IMG/VR virus record: IMGVR_UViG_3300009285_000774
Location: 1-22,367 of that record
DNA: 22,367 nucleotides
Source: a virus
Direction: 5' to 3' (one strand)
The notes beneath the pieces are model-generated. The model was given only the letters and a program-made list of their open reading frames with translations, did not search any database and was not told where the DNA came from. Positions 1-7,770 of the stretch are shown in pieces; position 1 is the stretch's first letter, and each line of letters opens with the position of its first letter. Position numbers and translations under genes: made by a program.

Positions 1-2705
1 CTTGCAGCCGTGTCGTCGAACCTGATAGACGACTCGCGGAACACCTGCATCATCTCGGTCCCCTCGATAAGCATCGCTCCGTCGATGTCTACCGTATCGC
101 CGGCCGCAGCAGACACGTAGACGTACAGCCGATCGCTATCAGCATCGGTCACGGTATGCGTGACGTCGCATCGTACCCATCCCTCGCCGCCGGCCAGCGA
201 GTAGGCGTAATCGGTCGAATCGTTTGCTCCACCGCTGTCGGCCTCCTGCAAGCGAATCCAGTTGTTCGCCCCCGTGGCAGCAGCAGATGAAAGCAGGTAC
301 ACCGCGAAGGTATAGGTATCGCCAACGTTTAGCTTTTTCGTCCCGGTGAACGTCATGATCTGATAGACGTATTGTGTTCCAGCTCCTGGCACAAGCCGAC
401 CGCAATACGTGCCGAAAAGCGGCGCGGCCTGTCTACTCCATGTCCCGCCGCTTGCCGCCCAGGAGTCCGTGATCGTCGCATCCTCAAATGAGTTGTTGGC
501 AAGGTACTGCCTCACGCGCGGGAAGCCTTCGCGGAGCATGAGATGCAAGAGCGAGTTGATCTCGATATCGTCGACGAGGTTACACGCCTCCCATATCCGC
601 GCTACCTCGGTCCTGATTGCAGCTAGCGCTCCGGCGTGATCAGTTGCGCCCACAGTCGCAACCGAGGCAGTGGTCATCGGCGAGTTGCGCCGGAACCCTT
701 CTCTGATGTGCCCCGAGAACTCGCTGTCAAAGTCCGACCCGTGCCACGACTCTACCCACAGACGGCAGTTATCCCGAAGGTACCGTTGCGATGCGGTCCC
801 GTTAAATTGGTCGAGCTCTGGATTGTATGCCGCATACTGATCGTCGGAAAACTCGCCGTTGAAGTTAAGCGCCTGTAGTGCGAGTCGATTTGCGCACAGC
901 TTGCCCGTGCTATCGTCGGCGATTGCTTTCTCGATTCCGATGTTCTGCACGAATCTCGTCACGTCGCATCGCTCAGTTCCGGTCGCGTGTCCGTCCATCG
1001 GGAAGTGGATCCGATCGCAGGTCACGCTCGCAAAGTCGGATTGCACCTCGGCGTCGGTCACGACGTAGTTCGGGAAGTACTCTGCATAAGCAATATCGTA
1101 TCCGCCCATGGTCCCTACGAACGCGCGGAGTTGAAGCTTGTTGAAGCTCGTCGCGAAAGCAGCGATTGCGCCCGTCCACGTAGTATCATCCTGCGTCTTA
1201 TTGAGCCATAGCGAGCTACCGGCCGTCGTCCCGGTTGAGAGATCCCACGCAACTACGAGCTCTATCCACTGATTGATATTGCGGAAGCTTGTGCCGTCGT
1301 CGTACCGCGCGGAATACAGACCTTGGACCGTCCCGAGGTCGTTGAAGAAGATTCCGAACTTATCTGAGGCGACCTCGTATATTGCGTAGAAGTATCTATT
1401 CACACCCCCGGTCCACCCGAATAACCTTTGCGTAACAACCGCCGTGTCATACGCGAACGTCGGGCTGAACTTGATGCGCAACGTCCCGGTCTCGGTGAGC
1501 GGGCACAGATGCTCGGTGTACCCGCCGCTGAGGTAGTGCGAACCGGGGACCGAGTGCCGTGAGACCTTGATGTCGTCGACGTAGAAGTACTCGTTGAGAG
1601 CGGCGGTGGAGGCAGCGTAGAAATACAATCTAATCCCTGTCACATCGTCAGATGGGATCGTAAACGTACCCGATATATGAACCCACGAATCAAGCGCCCC
1701 CGCTGCTGCGGTTACAGTCAATAGAGCCGACCACGCCGCCACGCTTGCATCATACTCTTCGACCTGGAAGCCGCACTCGCTTAGCGCAATTCCGGAAGCC
1801 GTCGGGACGTATGCATACGCTGAGAATTCTACTGTCTCGCCGCACTTGAATCCGACCATGTTTGTCGTCTGAGACGGGGAGACAAATACAAACCCGGCAG
1901 TTCCTGCGGCTATCGTTTTCGTAAGGAGGTAGGCGTAGTCGCCGCTTCGCGCGAAGTCGGACGAGCGAGCCCATGTGCAGTTGCTCGCAGCCGCAGGAGT
2001 CGTGCCGTTTATCGCGGGCGCCGTCACGCTTTCGCAGTTCCCCCTGTCGATCAGGTTGTCCTCACGGGCGAGAGTGAATGAGGCGTAGCGACGAATGTCG
2101 AAGTTGTCCCAGTAGCATATCTCCGCATTCTCGGCCGTCGACGCCATCACGACCTCGAAGCGGACCGCAGTACACGCAACGTTTAGCGTCACCCGCGCCG
2201 AGAGCTTGTGCCACGCATCCTGCTCGCTCGCGGTCCCGAGCGTAGTCGCGTTCCACGCCGCCCCATAGTATTGTTGCAGCCGGAAAGTAACCTCTGTCAC
2301 CGCAGGCCCGCCGGTAGCAGGCACATACACCCATGCCGCAGCCTCGATGGTCTCACCGGCTACAAACCCGTGCATGTCGGTAGTGAGCACCCCGTCCTGT
2401 ATCGCGGTATAGCCCTCGGTGCCTGCCGCGGCCGTCTTGGTAAGCAACATCGAGTACTCACCACCGTGCGCGACCACAGCGGAACGCGCAAACGTGGTAT
2501 TGCTATTGATATCGTTCGCCTCGCCCCGTAGCGTCGGCTCTGTAGTGGACTCGCAATCCGCGCGGTCAACGTAATTGCGCGTATCTCGGGCTATGTCCGG
2601 ATACATCCGATTGCGGAAACCTATCAGCACCCGGTCATCCCGAGCCCCAGGGTCGCCGGTCGTCTGGTTTGTGCGCCACGCCGACCCAATAGACCTGATA
2701 CTCAC
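1..2705 (-). CDS. Multidomain tail-tip / adhesin protein (3' end beyond window)
   Basis: One frame stays open from a GTG at 2705 to the left edge (901 codons, no stop), so the C-terminus is missing. The GTG overlaps the tape-measure stop (GTGA), and a GGGTGG lies just upstream. Visible parts: residues 44-206 and 217-384 are two related beta-rich modules resembling CBM4/9-type jelly rolls, with shared ARS, LTKT and Y/F-x-D-D/N-x-x-I motifs. Residues about 395-545 look like a LamG/concanavalin-type fold (LFGWTGG, then IELVVAWDLSTG and LWLNK). Residues about 560-730 resemble the domain that starts many siphophage tail-hub proteins (CDVTRFVQNIGIEK, then NPELDQF). Residues about 735-880 are a more diverged CBM-like module beginning NNSFEDATI. 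The position directly after the tape measure fits a distal-tail or baseplate protein carrying host-binding domains. The specific ligand is unknown. Confidence 0.82.
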   Translation of the reverse strand, partial: MSIRSIGSAWRTNQTTGDPGARDDRVLIGFRNRMYPDIARDTRNYVDRADCESTTEPTLRGEANDINSNTTFARSAVVAHGGEYSMLLTKTAAAGTEGYTAIQDGVLTTDMHGFVAGETIEAAAWVYVPATGGPAVTEVTFRLQQYYGAAWNATTLGTASEQDAWHKLSARVTLNVACTAVRFEVVMASTAENAEICYWDNFDIRRYASFTLAREDNLIDRGNCESVTAPAINGTTPAAASNCTWARSSDFARSGDYAYLLTKTIAAGTAGFVFVSPSQTTNMVGFKCGETVEFSAYAYVPTASGIALSECGFQVEEYDASVAAWSALLTVTAAAGALDSWVHISGTFTIPSDDVTGIRLYFYAASTAALNEYFYVDDIKVSRHSVPGSHYLSGGYTEHLCPLTETGTLRIKFSPTFAYDTAVVTQRLFGWTGGVNRYFYAIYEVASDKFGIFFNDLGTVQGLYSARYDDGTSFRNINQWIELVVAWDLSTGTTAGSSLWLNKTQDDTTWTGAIAAFATSFNKLQLRAFVGTMGGYDIAYAEYFPNYVVTDAEVQSDFASVTCDRIHFPMDGHATGTERCDVTRFVQNIGIEKAIADDSTGKLCANRLALQALNFNGEFSDDQYAAYNPELDQFNGTASQRYLRDNCRLWVESWHGSDFDSEFSGHIREGFRRNSPMTTASVATVGATDHAGALAAIRTEVARIWEACNLVDDIEINSLLHLMLREGFPRVRQYLANNSFEDATITDSWAASGGTWSRQAAPLFGTYCGRLVPGAGTQYVYQIMTFTGTKKLNVGDTYTFAVYLLSSAAATGANNWIRLQEADSGGANDSTDYAYSLAGGEGWVRCDVTHTVTDADSDRLYVYVSAAAGDTVDIDGAMLIEGTEMMQVFRESSIRFDDTAA
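72..503 (-). other. Third, diverged CBM-like module in the tail-tip protein
   Basis: Encodes residues about 735-878, starting NNSFEDATITDSW and ending with VDIDGAMLIEG. This start and end pattern (N-x-x-F-E near the start, D-x-x-x-I-E-G near the end) is typical of CBM4/9-type jelly-roll modules found in phage tail proteins. It lacks the DNA similarity that links copies A, B and C. The assignment rests on pattern only. Confidence 0.5.
1554..2057 (-). repeat. CBM-like module copy B (tail-tip gene)
   Basis: Encodes residues 217-384 of the tail-tip protein, directly after copy A. It contains IDRGNCES, ARSSDFARSG, LTKTIAAGTAG, PTASGIA and STAALNEYFYVDD. All of these recur nearly unchanged in the tail-terminator copy at 5794-6285, and the DNA is also visibly similar there (compare 1573-1611 with 5811-5849). 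Confidence 0.8.
2088..2576 (-). repeat. CBM-like module copy A (tail-tip gene)
   Basis: Encodes residues 44-206 of the tail-tip protein. It begins NYVDRADCES and ends CYWDNFDIRR. It shares TTDMHG and the following GE turn with the copy inserted in the tail terminator, including about 19 of 20 matching bases around 2363-2382 versus 6072-6091. Copy B replaces this segment with a different sequence. Confidence 0.75.
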
Positions 2706-4531
2706 CGAGCCACCCGCCGCGCGATAGAGGCGATCATATTCTCCAATTGCATTTGATGGATCACAGACCCGGCGTTGATGTTGATGACAGTCCCCCCGTA
2801 GCCACCGCCGCCACTCAGGGGTACCACAGCCTCAGGGCCACGCTCACCGATGAGCGCCAGCGTCGGCCTCGTCACTATCCCGCCATCACCGAGGGTAGCC
2901 ACAGCACCGGCTGCAGCATATGCGGCTATGGCTCCACCACCCGCAGCCCCAAGGGCCGGGATCTTCGTCAGATCACCCGCGAGCACCATCGCCCCGTACA
3001 GCGCTGCCTGCGCAGTCAAGTACTCGCCGATCGCTCGCAGCCCCGCTATCGCCATGCCCTTGAGCGCGTCCTTGGCGAGCTCCGCCCCCGACTCGATGTC
3101 CACAAACGACGCGCCCCACGCCTCGATAAACCCGGTCATGTTCTGCCAGATATCGTCCTTGGCCAACGTCCACATAGCCTTAAGCGGGCCGCCGGCCTTT
3201 TCGAGTGCCCCGTATGCAACATCAGCACCCGCCGCGAGTAGCACAAGATTCGGAGCGAGCGCATCCGTCATCTCGTTAATAATCTCGATGTTGCGCTTGA
3301 TCTGGTCTCCGTAGTCAAACGCAGCGATCGTAGCGTTCTTGTGAGTCTGCGCCATCTCCTTGAGCTTGCTCGATCCCTTGTCTATCGGCTCTTCGAGGTC
3401 GTCCAGCGCGTTTATGACGTCTTGTACATAGGTCGTGTCAAAGCCGAGTTCGCGTAGCTGATTTCGCAGCAGCCCGAGTTCCACGATCTGGTCCTGTAGC
3501 GTCGTCTCAGGCGTTAAAAACTCTTCCTGTAACTCGATCGCCTTCCGCATGGCCTCGTTGTAAACCGCAACCTCTGCCGGTAGCGCGTTGAACAACACAG
3601 CCTCCTCAAGCCACGCCGCCAAATATCTACGGTTCTCCGCGAGCGCCGCGCCGCCTTTCGCTATTTCCGCCCGGTACGCGGCTACCATTTCCGTTATGTG
3701 CTTGACGGTAGCCGTGTCGCCAAACTCAAGCTCTGAGAATGCAACCCCAAGATCCTCTACGTCATCCCTCCACAGCCTGATGTTCTTTGAAAGTCCGAGT
3801 ATCTTGTTTCCCCATATCGTCAGAATAGCAAGCGTCGGGTCAAGCCAATCCCGTAGAAGCCGCCCACCTTCCTCTCTCAGATTCGCCATGACGATTCTGA
3901 ACTGTTTGTTTTGCGAATCAACCCCGGCCATCGCCTCCGCGACTCCGCCAAACTCCCGAGTAAGCTCGTTAAGGATAACCTTCTGCGCAGACATCACATC
4001 GTTCTGCGCCATGAAGGCCGCTATCGATTGCTTTTGCGACTCGGTAAAGGATACGCCGATCCGTCGTAATCTACCGATCCCCTGTATGGGATCGTTAAGC
4101 GCAGTACCGAGTGAAATCACCGATTGCTGCAAGTCCTGACCGAACATCGCCGACATATCGGCGGCCGCCTTGATCGCGTCGGGAAATACCTCTTTCCCTA
4201 TCTGCGTGAAGGTGACCATCAGACCTTGCGCGTTCGTAATGAGATCGCCGTCTATGGCCAGGAGCGATTCCATCTCCCCTGACATGCGCGCCATCTCATC
4301 TGCAGATATCCCTACTGCGTTTCCCGTGGCCTTGAGAGCCGCCGCCAATCTCGCGCTTGAATGCATGGCCTCGGTGTTCTCCGCGATCAGCTTGTTGACC
4401 CCGGTAAAAAACTTGGCTATAGCCGCAGTAGCCGCTGCCACCGCAGCGGAGTACTTCATGAGCGACCCTACGCTGCCTGAGGTCTTCGAGTGGATATTTA
4501 CGTAGACATCGCCTTGTTTCGACAGTGCCAT
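2702..4531 (-). CDS. Tail tape measure protein
   Basis: A 609-aa protein that would set tail length and occupy the tail tube lumen. The N-terminal third is Ala-rich and helical. Residues about 95-250 match the conserved core of lambda-like tape measures (ADMSAMFGQDLQQSVISLGT, then DPIQGIGRLRRIGVSFTE). The C-terminus has the usual Gly-rich stretch with GIVTRPTLALIGERGPEAVV. Hydrophobic helices lie in the 490-560 region. At roughly 1.5 angstrom per residue this implies a tail of about 90 nm. It is preceded by the G/GT chaperone pair and followed by the tail-tip gene, as in other siphophages. GGGAGG stands 5 bases before the ATG. The identification is firm. Confidence 0.93.
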   Translation of the reverse strand: MALSKQGDVYVNIHSKTSGSVGSLMKYSAAVAAATAAIAKFFTGVNKLIAENTEAMHSSARLAAALKATGNAVGISADEMARMSGEMESLLAIDGDLITNAQGLMVTFTQIGKEVFPDAIKAAADMSAMFGQDLQQSVISLGTALNDPIQGIGRLRRIGVSFTESQKQSIAAFMAQNDVMSAQKVILNELTREFGGVAEAMAGVDSQNKQFRIVMANLREEGGRLLRDWLDPTLAILTIWGNKILGLSKNIRLWRDDVEDLGVAFSELEFGDTATVKHITEMVAAYRAEIAKGGAALAENRRYLAAWLEEAVLFNALPAEVAVYNEAMRKAIELQEEFLTPETTLQDQIVELGLLRNQLRELGFDTTYVQDVINALDDLEEPIDKGSSKLKEMAQTHKNATIAAFDYGDQIKRNIEIINEMTDALAPNLVLLAAGADVAYGALEKAGGPLKAMWTLAKDDIWQNMTGFIEAWGASFVDIESGAELAKDALKGMAIAGLRAIGEYLTAQAALYGAMVLAGDLTKIPALGAAGGGAIAAYAAAGAVATLGDGGIVTRPTLALIGERGPEAVVPLSGGGGYGGTVININAGSVIHQMQLENMIASIARRVAR

Positions 4532-5193
4532 CTATCCTCCCAAGGCCGCGTCGAACGCCCCGCTATCAGCAGACTCCACCCGCCTGTTTCTTTCGCTCTC
4601 ACATATCCGGATAATTTTCATCCACCGCGCCGGTTGCTGCATAACCCCTCCACTCACCGGAAGCGCACCGAAATCTTTCACCCCCGCCCACATATTGTAG
4701 GCCCTCGTCATCCCCTGGATGATCACCGCCGGGCAGATATCGATATACACCCCCTGCTCTTCCTGCCATGGGAGGCGGCTCTTTCCGGTGCAACGGCCTC
4801 GCACTTTCTCACATAGGGACTCCGCGTCGGTACCGGCATGAATCAGACGGAAGCCCCTTACGAGTTTTTTGTTTCAGCCTCGCTCAGATCCGAGCCCTTC
4901 TGGATCGCGACGAACAGCTCGGCGAGCAGAACAAAAAGCCCAGGTGAATCGCTTACCTCTTCGCCGCTGGTAATCGGCTTCCCGTTTACCGTGAGCCCCG
5001 CAACCGACATGCACCCGAGGCGCACGTATCGGCTTTTGTTCAGGCGAATCGTCTTAGCGGTGCTGTACTCGAAGCAGGAATCCTCTTCCTCGCTCGTGAG
5101 CTGTCGCAGATGCGCCTTCACCTTACCGCCGCCGAACTTGCACGTGATGTCCCACTCAAGCGGCCCGATCGGTACGTCGAAGGACTCGGCCAT
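4532..5193 (-). CDS. Tail assembly chaperone GT fusion made by -1 ribosomal frameshift
   Basis: The 0-frame protein (start 5193) carries the heptamer A AAA AAC at 4870-4864, exactly in phase, three codons before its stop. A -1 slip there continues as CTC GTA AGG and stays open to the TAG at 4532-4534, giving about 220 aa. The extension has no well-placed start of its own: the only candidate is a GTG at 4804 without a ribosome binding site. Tail chaperones made as a short G and a long GT form by frameshift are standard between the major tail gene and the tape measure in siphophages. The short and long forms guide tape-measure folding and tube assembly. Slippage efficiency cannot be read from the sequence. 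Confidence 0.82.
4858..5193 (-). CDS. Tail assembly chaperone, short form (gpG-like)
   Basis: The 111-aa 0-frame product. Its ATG overlaps the stop of the major tail gene (TAATG), indicating translational coupling. The sequence opens with a small beta-like region (DVPIGPLEWDITCKFGGGKV), then has an acidic helix (LRQLTSEEEDS) and a helical C-terminus (PGLFVLLAELFVAIQK). No catalytic motif is expected. The identification rests on position between the major tail protein and the tape measure and on the frameshift signal at its end, not on sequence recognition. Confidence 0.75.
   Translation of the reverse strand: MAESFDVPIGPLEWDITCKFGGGKVKAHLRQLTSEEEDSCFEYSTAKTIRLNKSRYVRLGCMSVAGLTVNGKPITSGEEVSDSPGLFVLLAELFVAIQKGSDLSEAETKNS
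4864..4870 (-). promoter_or_regulatory. -1 programmed frameshift slippery site A AAA AAC
   Basis: Reads A AAA AAC in the 0 frame of the upstream gene (codons ACA AAA AAC). This is the classical X XXY YYZ heptamer, the same form as in MMTV and close to the A AAA AAG of dnaX. Both tRNAs can re-pair after a -1 slip. It lies immediately before the 0-frame TAA, and the -1 frame is open for 110 codons. Confidence 0.85.
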
Positions 5194-5597
5194 TAGGTAG
5201 ATCCGGCGGTGCGGGCGAGGGGCGACTTGCCACGGATGGAGAAGGTGAGCTTGTCGGGAGACCCGACCGCCTTCGTAACCGAGTAGGCAGTGAGGATCCC
5301 CGCGGTCGCGGTGTAGTCACCGCTCGTGGCCTCGAATAAGCTGATACCTGTCAACCCGTCAGAGGTGCCGACCGACGCCCCCACGATGACCGCTTGCCCG
5401 GTATCCAACGGCGAGTAGTTGCACGACACCGCCATCTCCCAGCCCTTGTGCAGGGCGATGGCATCCTCCCAGCTTGATCCTATTTTTGTCGTGTCCGCCG
5501 TGTTGAGCGTGAGAGTCAGAGTGACCGAGACCGTCTCGCCGATCTCGATCGAGTTGACCTTCATGTTCCCTTCGGTGTGCTTTTTGATTACAGCCAT
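5193..5597 (-). CDS. Major tail (tube) protein
   Basis: A 134-aa protein with a predicted mostly-beta composition and many Thr, Ser, Gly and Val residues (ETVSVTLTLTLNTADTTKIG, then GDYTATAGILTAY). This suits a tail-tube subunit, whose hexameric rings stack around the tape measure. A strong GGAGG sits 5 bases before the ATG, fitting high expression. It lies between the tail terminator and the chaperone pair, the usual place for the tube protein. It is short for a tube protein (commonly 140-250 aa), and the assignment rests largely on context. Confidence 0.7.
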   Translation of the reverse strand: MAVIKKHTEGNMKVNSIEIGETVSVTLTLTLNTADTTKIGSSWEDAIALHKGWEMAVSCNYSPLDTGQAVIVGASVGTSDGLTGISLFEATSGDYTATAGILTAYSVTKAVGSPDKLTFSIRGKSPLARTAGST

Positions 5598-5598
5598 G

Positions 5599-6549
5599 CT
5601 ATCCTCCGTTTGCGCTTGAGTAGAAATACGTGATTTTGTAGGACTGATCCCACACCGAGTAGTTGGGGATCGTCCCTTTGTCCGTGATGATGTTCATCGG
5701 TTCGATGTCGATGATCAGGTCATTGAGCGCTGAATCATTCAACAGGCACTTCTCGATGTCGACCATGAGCCCCAGCCGTTCCGTCCTCATACTACGCCGC
5801 GCGACTCGGAGGTCATCGACGTAGAAATATTCGTTGAGGGCGGCTGTGGATTCTACCTCGAGCCGCAGCTGAAAGCCGGTCGCCGTCGTCGGCACGATCC
5901 CCGATATCGCAAGCCGTTCCCACTCGTCGAGCTCCGACGCCGCGTCCGCTGTGGCAAGCGATATCCAAGCCCCATCGTAGTACTGCGCCTGTATCGACAC
6001 CTCAGCCGCTGCTATCCCGCTTGCCGTAGGGATATAGACGTAGCACTCGATATCGAGCATCTCGCCGGGGACAACCCCGTGCATGTCGGTGTTCGTCCCG
6101 TTGTCGGTTTGTCGAGCAAGCGCCGCCGTACCAGCGGCGATAGTCTTAGTGAGCTTATATGAGTAGGTTCCGCTCCGCGCAAAGTCAGACGAGCGTGCAA
6201 AAGTGCATTGCACCAAGCTCGGCTCGCTCTCGCCGAGCATCATCGGAGCTGTCGCCGACTCACAGTTCCCGCGGTCGATGATGTTTGTCATCCCCGATTT
6301 TATGACGCACGATATAATTGCCGTCAGCTCCGCTCGCAGGTCAAGCCCCGAAATCGCCTCCCATCCCCTGACCTCGTCCGCATCGATCGGCATGAGGCAC
6401 GGGATCTCTTTCGATGGGATCTGGTCGTACTGTTTAAGCGTTTCGGATACCGACCCCACCGTCGTGTTGTAGCCGTTTGCCTCCGTGATGGTCTCGAGTG
6501 CCGCGAGCACCCGGTCCATCACCGACTTCCTGACGCTTGATACGCTCAT
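5599..6549 (-). CDS. Tail terminator/completion protein with inserted CBM-like domain
   Basis: A 316-aa protein whose ends form a short tail-completion protein. Residues 1-88 (RKSVMDRVLAALETI, then LRAELTAIISCVIKS) and 254-316 (RTERLGLMVDIEKCLLND, then WDQSYKITYFY) would together make about 150 aa, the usual size for a terminator capping the tail tube below the neck. Residues 89-252 are an inserted beta-rich module matching copies A and B of the tail-tip gene. The insertion is in frame and separates two segments that normally adjoin in this family. Position after the gp10-like gene and before the tail tube supports the role. The ATG overlaps the upstream stop (ATGA). The insert would decorate the head-tail junction; its ligand is unknown. 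Confidence 0.75.
   Translation of the reverse strand: MSVSSVRKSVMDRVLAALETITEANGYNTTVGSVSETLKQYDQIPSKEIPCLMPIDADEVRGWEAISGLDLRAELTAIISCVIKSGMTNIIDRGNCESATAPMMLGESEPSLVQCTFARSSDFARSGTYSYKLTKTIAAGTAALARQTDNGTNTDMHGVVPGEMLDIECYVYIPTASGIAAAEVSIQAQYYDGAWISLATADAASELDEWERLAISGIVPTTATGFQLRLEVESTAALNEYFYVDDLRVARRSMRTERLGLMVDIEKCLLNDSALNDLIIDIEPMNIITDKGTIPNYSVWDQSYKITYFYSSANGG
5794..6285 (-). repeat. CBM-like module copy C, inserted in tail terminator
   Basis: Encodes residues 89-252. Its two ends match tail-tip copy B (NIIDRGNCES, ARSSDFARSG, LTKTIAAGTA; PTASGIA, STAALNEYFYVDD). Its centre resembles copy A (NTDMHG-V-V-P-GE and QYYDGAW versus QYYGAAW). DNA similarity is visible by eye, pointing to duplication or recombination within this phage family rather than distant homology. 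Confidence 0.8.
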
Positions 6550-6968
6550 CGGTAGTTCGGTCCCAAGGTCTTCATGGTCTCCGCGATAATCTCATCATTG
6601 AGCTCATCCTGCCTGCCCGCGATGGCCGGCCGCAGCCACGGACGCTCCGGCATGCGACCGATCCCGTACTCATGCGCTCGCGGGTACGAATAGCCCTCGT
6701 TGGTCAGGTTGGTCCCTATCTCGCCGGTCACCCCTATCGCCGTGCGGGTGAACCTCGCCGTTATGCGCATGATCAACCCGTGCTTCGACGCGAGCGTTGA
6801 GCGGTCGAACCCGCCGCTCACGCCCCGCGGCATCTTCGGCCCACGCAAGTGCTTGCGCCTCGAGTCGGAGATCATGAGTATCGCTACGCGCCTCATCGCT
6901 CGCTCGACCGCGTCCGGCATCTGGTCCTGCATCGCGCGTATCGATGCCGCGTGTTCCTCAAGCGTCAT
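6546..6968 (-). CDS. HK97 gp10-like head-tail / neck protein
   Basis: A 140-aa protein with the hallmark of the HK97 gp10 / phage virion morphogenesis group: a helical N-terminus (VERAMRRVAILMISDSRRK) followed near the end by YSYPRAHEYG and MPERPWLRPAI. These proteins act in the neck, where the head connector joins the tail. The start overlaps the connector stop (ATGA), and its own stop overlaps the tail terminator start (ATGA), so all three are translationally coupled. Gene order (connector, gp10-like, terminator, tube) is canonical. Confidence 0.82.
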   Translation of the reverse strand: MTLEEHAASIRAMQDQMPDAVERAMRRVAILMISDSRRKHLRGPKMPRGVSGGFDRSTLASKHGLIMRITARFTRTAIGVTGEIGTNLTNEGYSYPRAHEYGIGRMPERPWLRPAIAGRQDELNDEIIAETMKTLGPNYR

Positions 6969-7570
6969 GCAATGCCCCGATACAATCGGTACTTGTTGAT
7001 AGCCGCAACCTCGATCGGTAACGGCTCGTGCCTGTACCCGGTCTGTCCGCTTTGGTCATCCGAGCGCGATGTCGTGCCGAACGCCCCCGTCTCCTGCAGC
7101 TTGTAGAGCCGTGATAGCCGGACTTTTGCAGCCGTCCTCAGATCCAACGGGATCGCGCTGTCAGCGTATCCCCCGGTATAGGTCGCCTTGATGATCCGCT
7201 GCCCACTGAGGAAAACCCCCGCGATGTACTCCACGCGCCCGTTTGTCGGGTCCACGTCATAGTCGCCGTCATCGATCTCGGTCGAAGCCGCAAACTCCCG
7301 CTCAGAGTCCTGGAAGATCGACACCCCCGTTACCGGAGGATTACGCAGCCACAAGACCCGACCGCCGCCGCTGAAGTACTCCGTCACCGCTCGCGACAAA
7401 AACAGCCTCCCACACTCCCGGTTGAACGACCACGAGACCTCGTTGACGAGATCCGTGATCGTGTTGTCCTCTGACGTGTCGGCCTCCGCAACCCCAAGAA
7501 ACGATTTGATCTCAAGGAGCGTTGCGCTGAGGAGCGTGTTGACTGTATCTATCGCTGCGGTGTAGGACAC
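6965..7570 (-). CDS. Head-tail connector (gp6-like) protein
   Basis: A 201-aa protein. The N-terminal half has the helical pattern of gp6-type connectors (LLEIKSFLGVAEADTSEDN, then ITDLVNEVSWSFNRECGR). The second half contains YFSGGGRVLWLRNPPVTGVS and a DYDVDPTNGRVEYIAG stretch, then YTGGYADSAIPLDLRTAAKV, a signature of this family. The ring formed by these subunits docks under the portal. The start is a GTG at 7570 with only a weak upstream AAGTAAAA. The preceding 50-aa gene ends two bases earlier, so re-initiation is possible. Confidence 0.85.
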   Translation of the reverse strand: MSYTAAIDTVNTLLSATLLEIKSFLGVAEADTSEDNTITDLVNEVSWSFNRECGRLFLSRAVTEYFSGGGRVLWLRNPPVTGVSIFQDSEREFAASTEIDDGDYDVDPTNGRVEYIAGVFLSGQRIIKATYTGGYADSAIPLDLRTAAKVRLSRLYKLQETGAFGTTSRSDDQSGQTGYRHEPLPIEVAAINKYRLYRGIA

Positions 7571-7572
7571 TT

Positions 7573-7725
7573 TTACTTCGCCGACCTCACGACCTTATCG
7601 GCGTACTTCTCGGTGAGGTACTCAGCCGGGATGCGCTCGAGCAGATGCTCGGGCACTGCATCCCCCGCTTTGAGTCTGATCTCTTTCCCGTCGTACACGA
7701 CCGATATCGCTCGTTTCACCTTCAT
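7573..7725 (-). CDS. Small conserved-position protein, 50 aa
   Basis: ATG at 7725 with GGGAGA six bases upstream, ending in TAA at 7573-7575. The product begins MKVKRAISVVYDGKEIRLKA and is charged and lysine/glutamate-rich, with a predicted short beta hairpin then a helix (VPEHLLERIPAEYLTEKYAD). It lies between the putative decoration protein and the connector, where small head-completion genes are common in HK97-like phages. I do not recognise a family. The good ribosome binding site and the close fit between neighbours make it a credible gene. Confidence 0.7.
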   Translation of the reverse strand: MKVKRAISVVYDGKEIRLKAGDAVPEHLLERIPAEYLTEKYADKVVRSAK

Positions 7726-7770
7726 TCGATTCTCCCGGAAGGGGCGAGCCGAAGCCCGCCCCCAACTCCG

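Noticed and set aside
1-2705. Diversity-generating retroelement target
   Set aside because: Copies A, B and C differ throughout rather than at adenine-derived sites only, and no reverse transcriptase gene or template repeat is in the window.
4532-4804. Independent 90-aa gene
   Set aside because: It starts at a GTG without a ribosome binding site and lies in the -1 frame of the chaperone gene after a slippery heptamer, so it is better read as the fusion extension.
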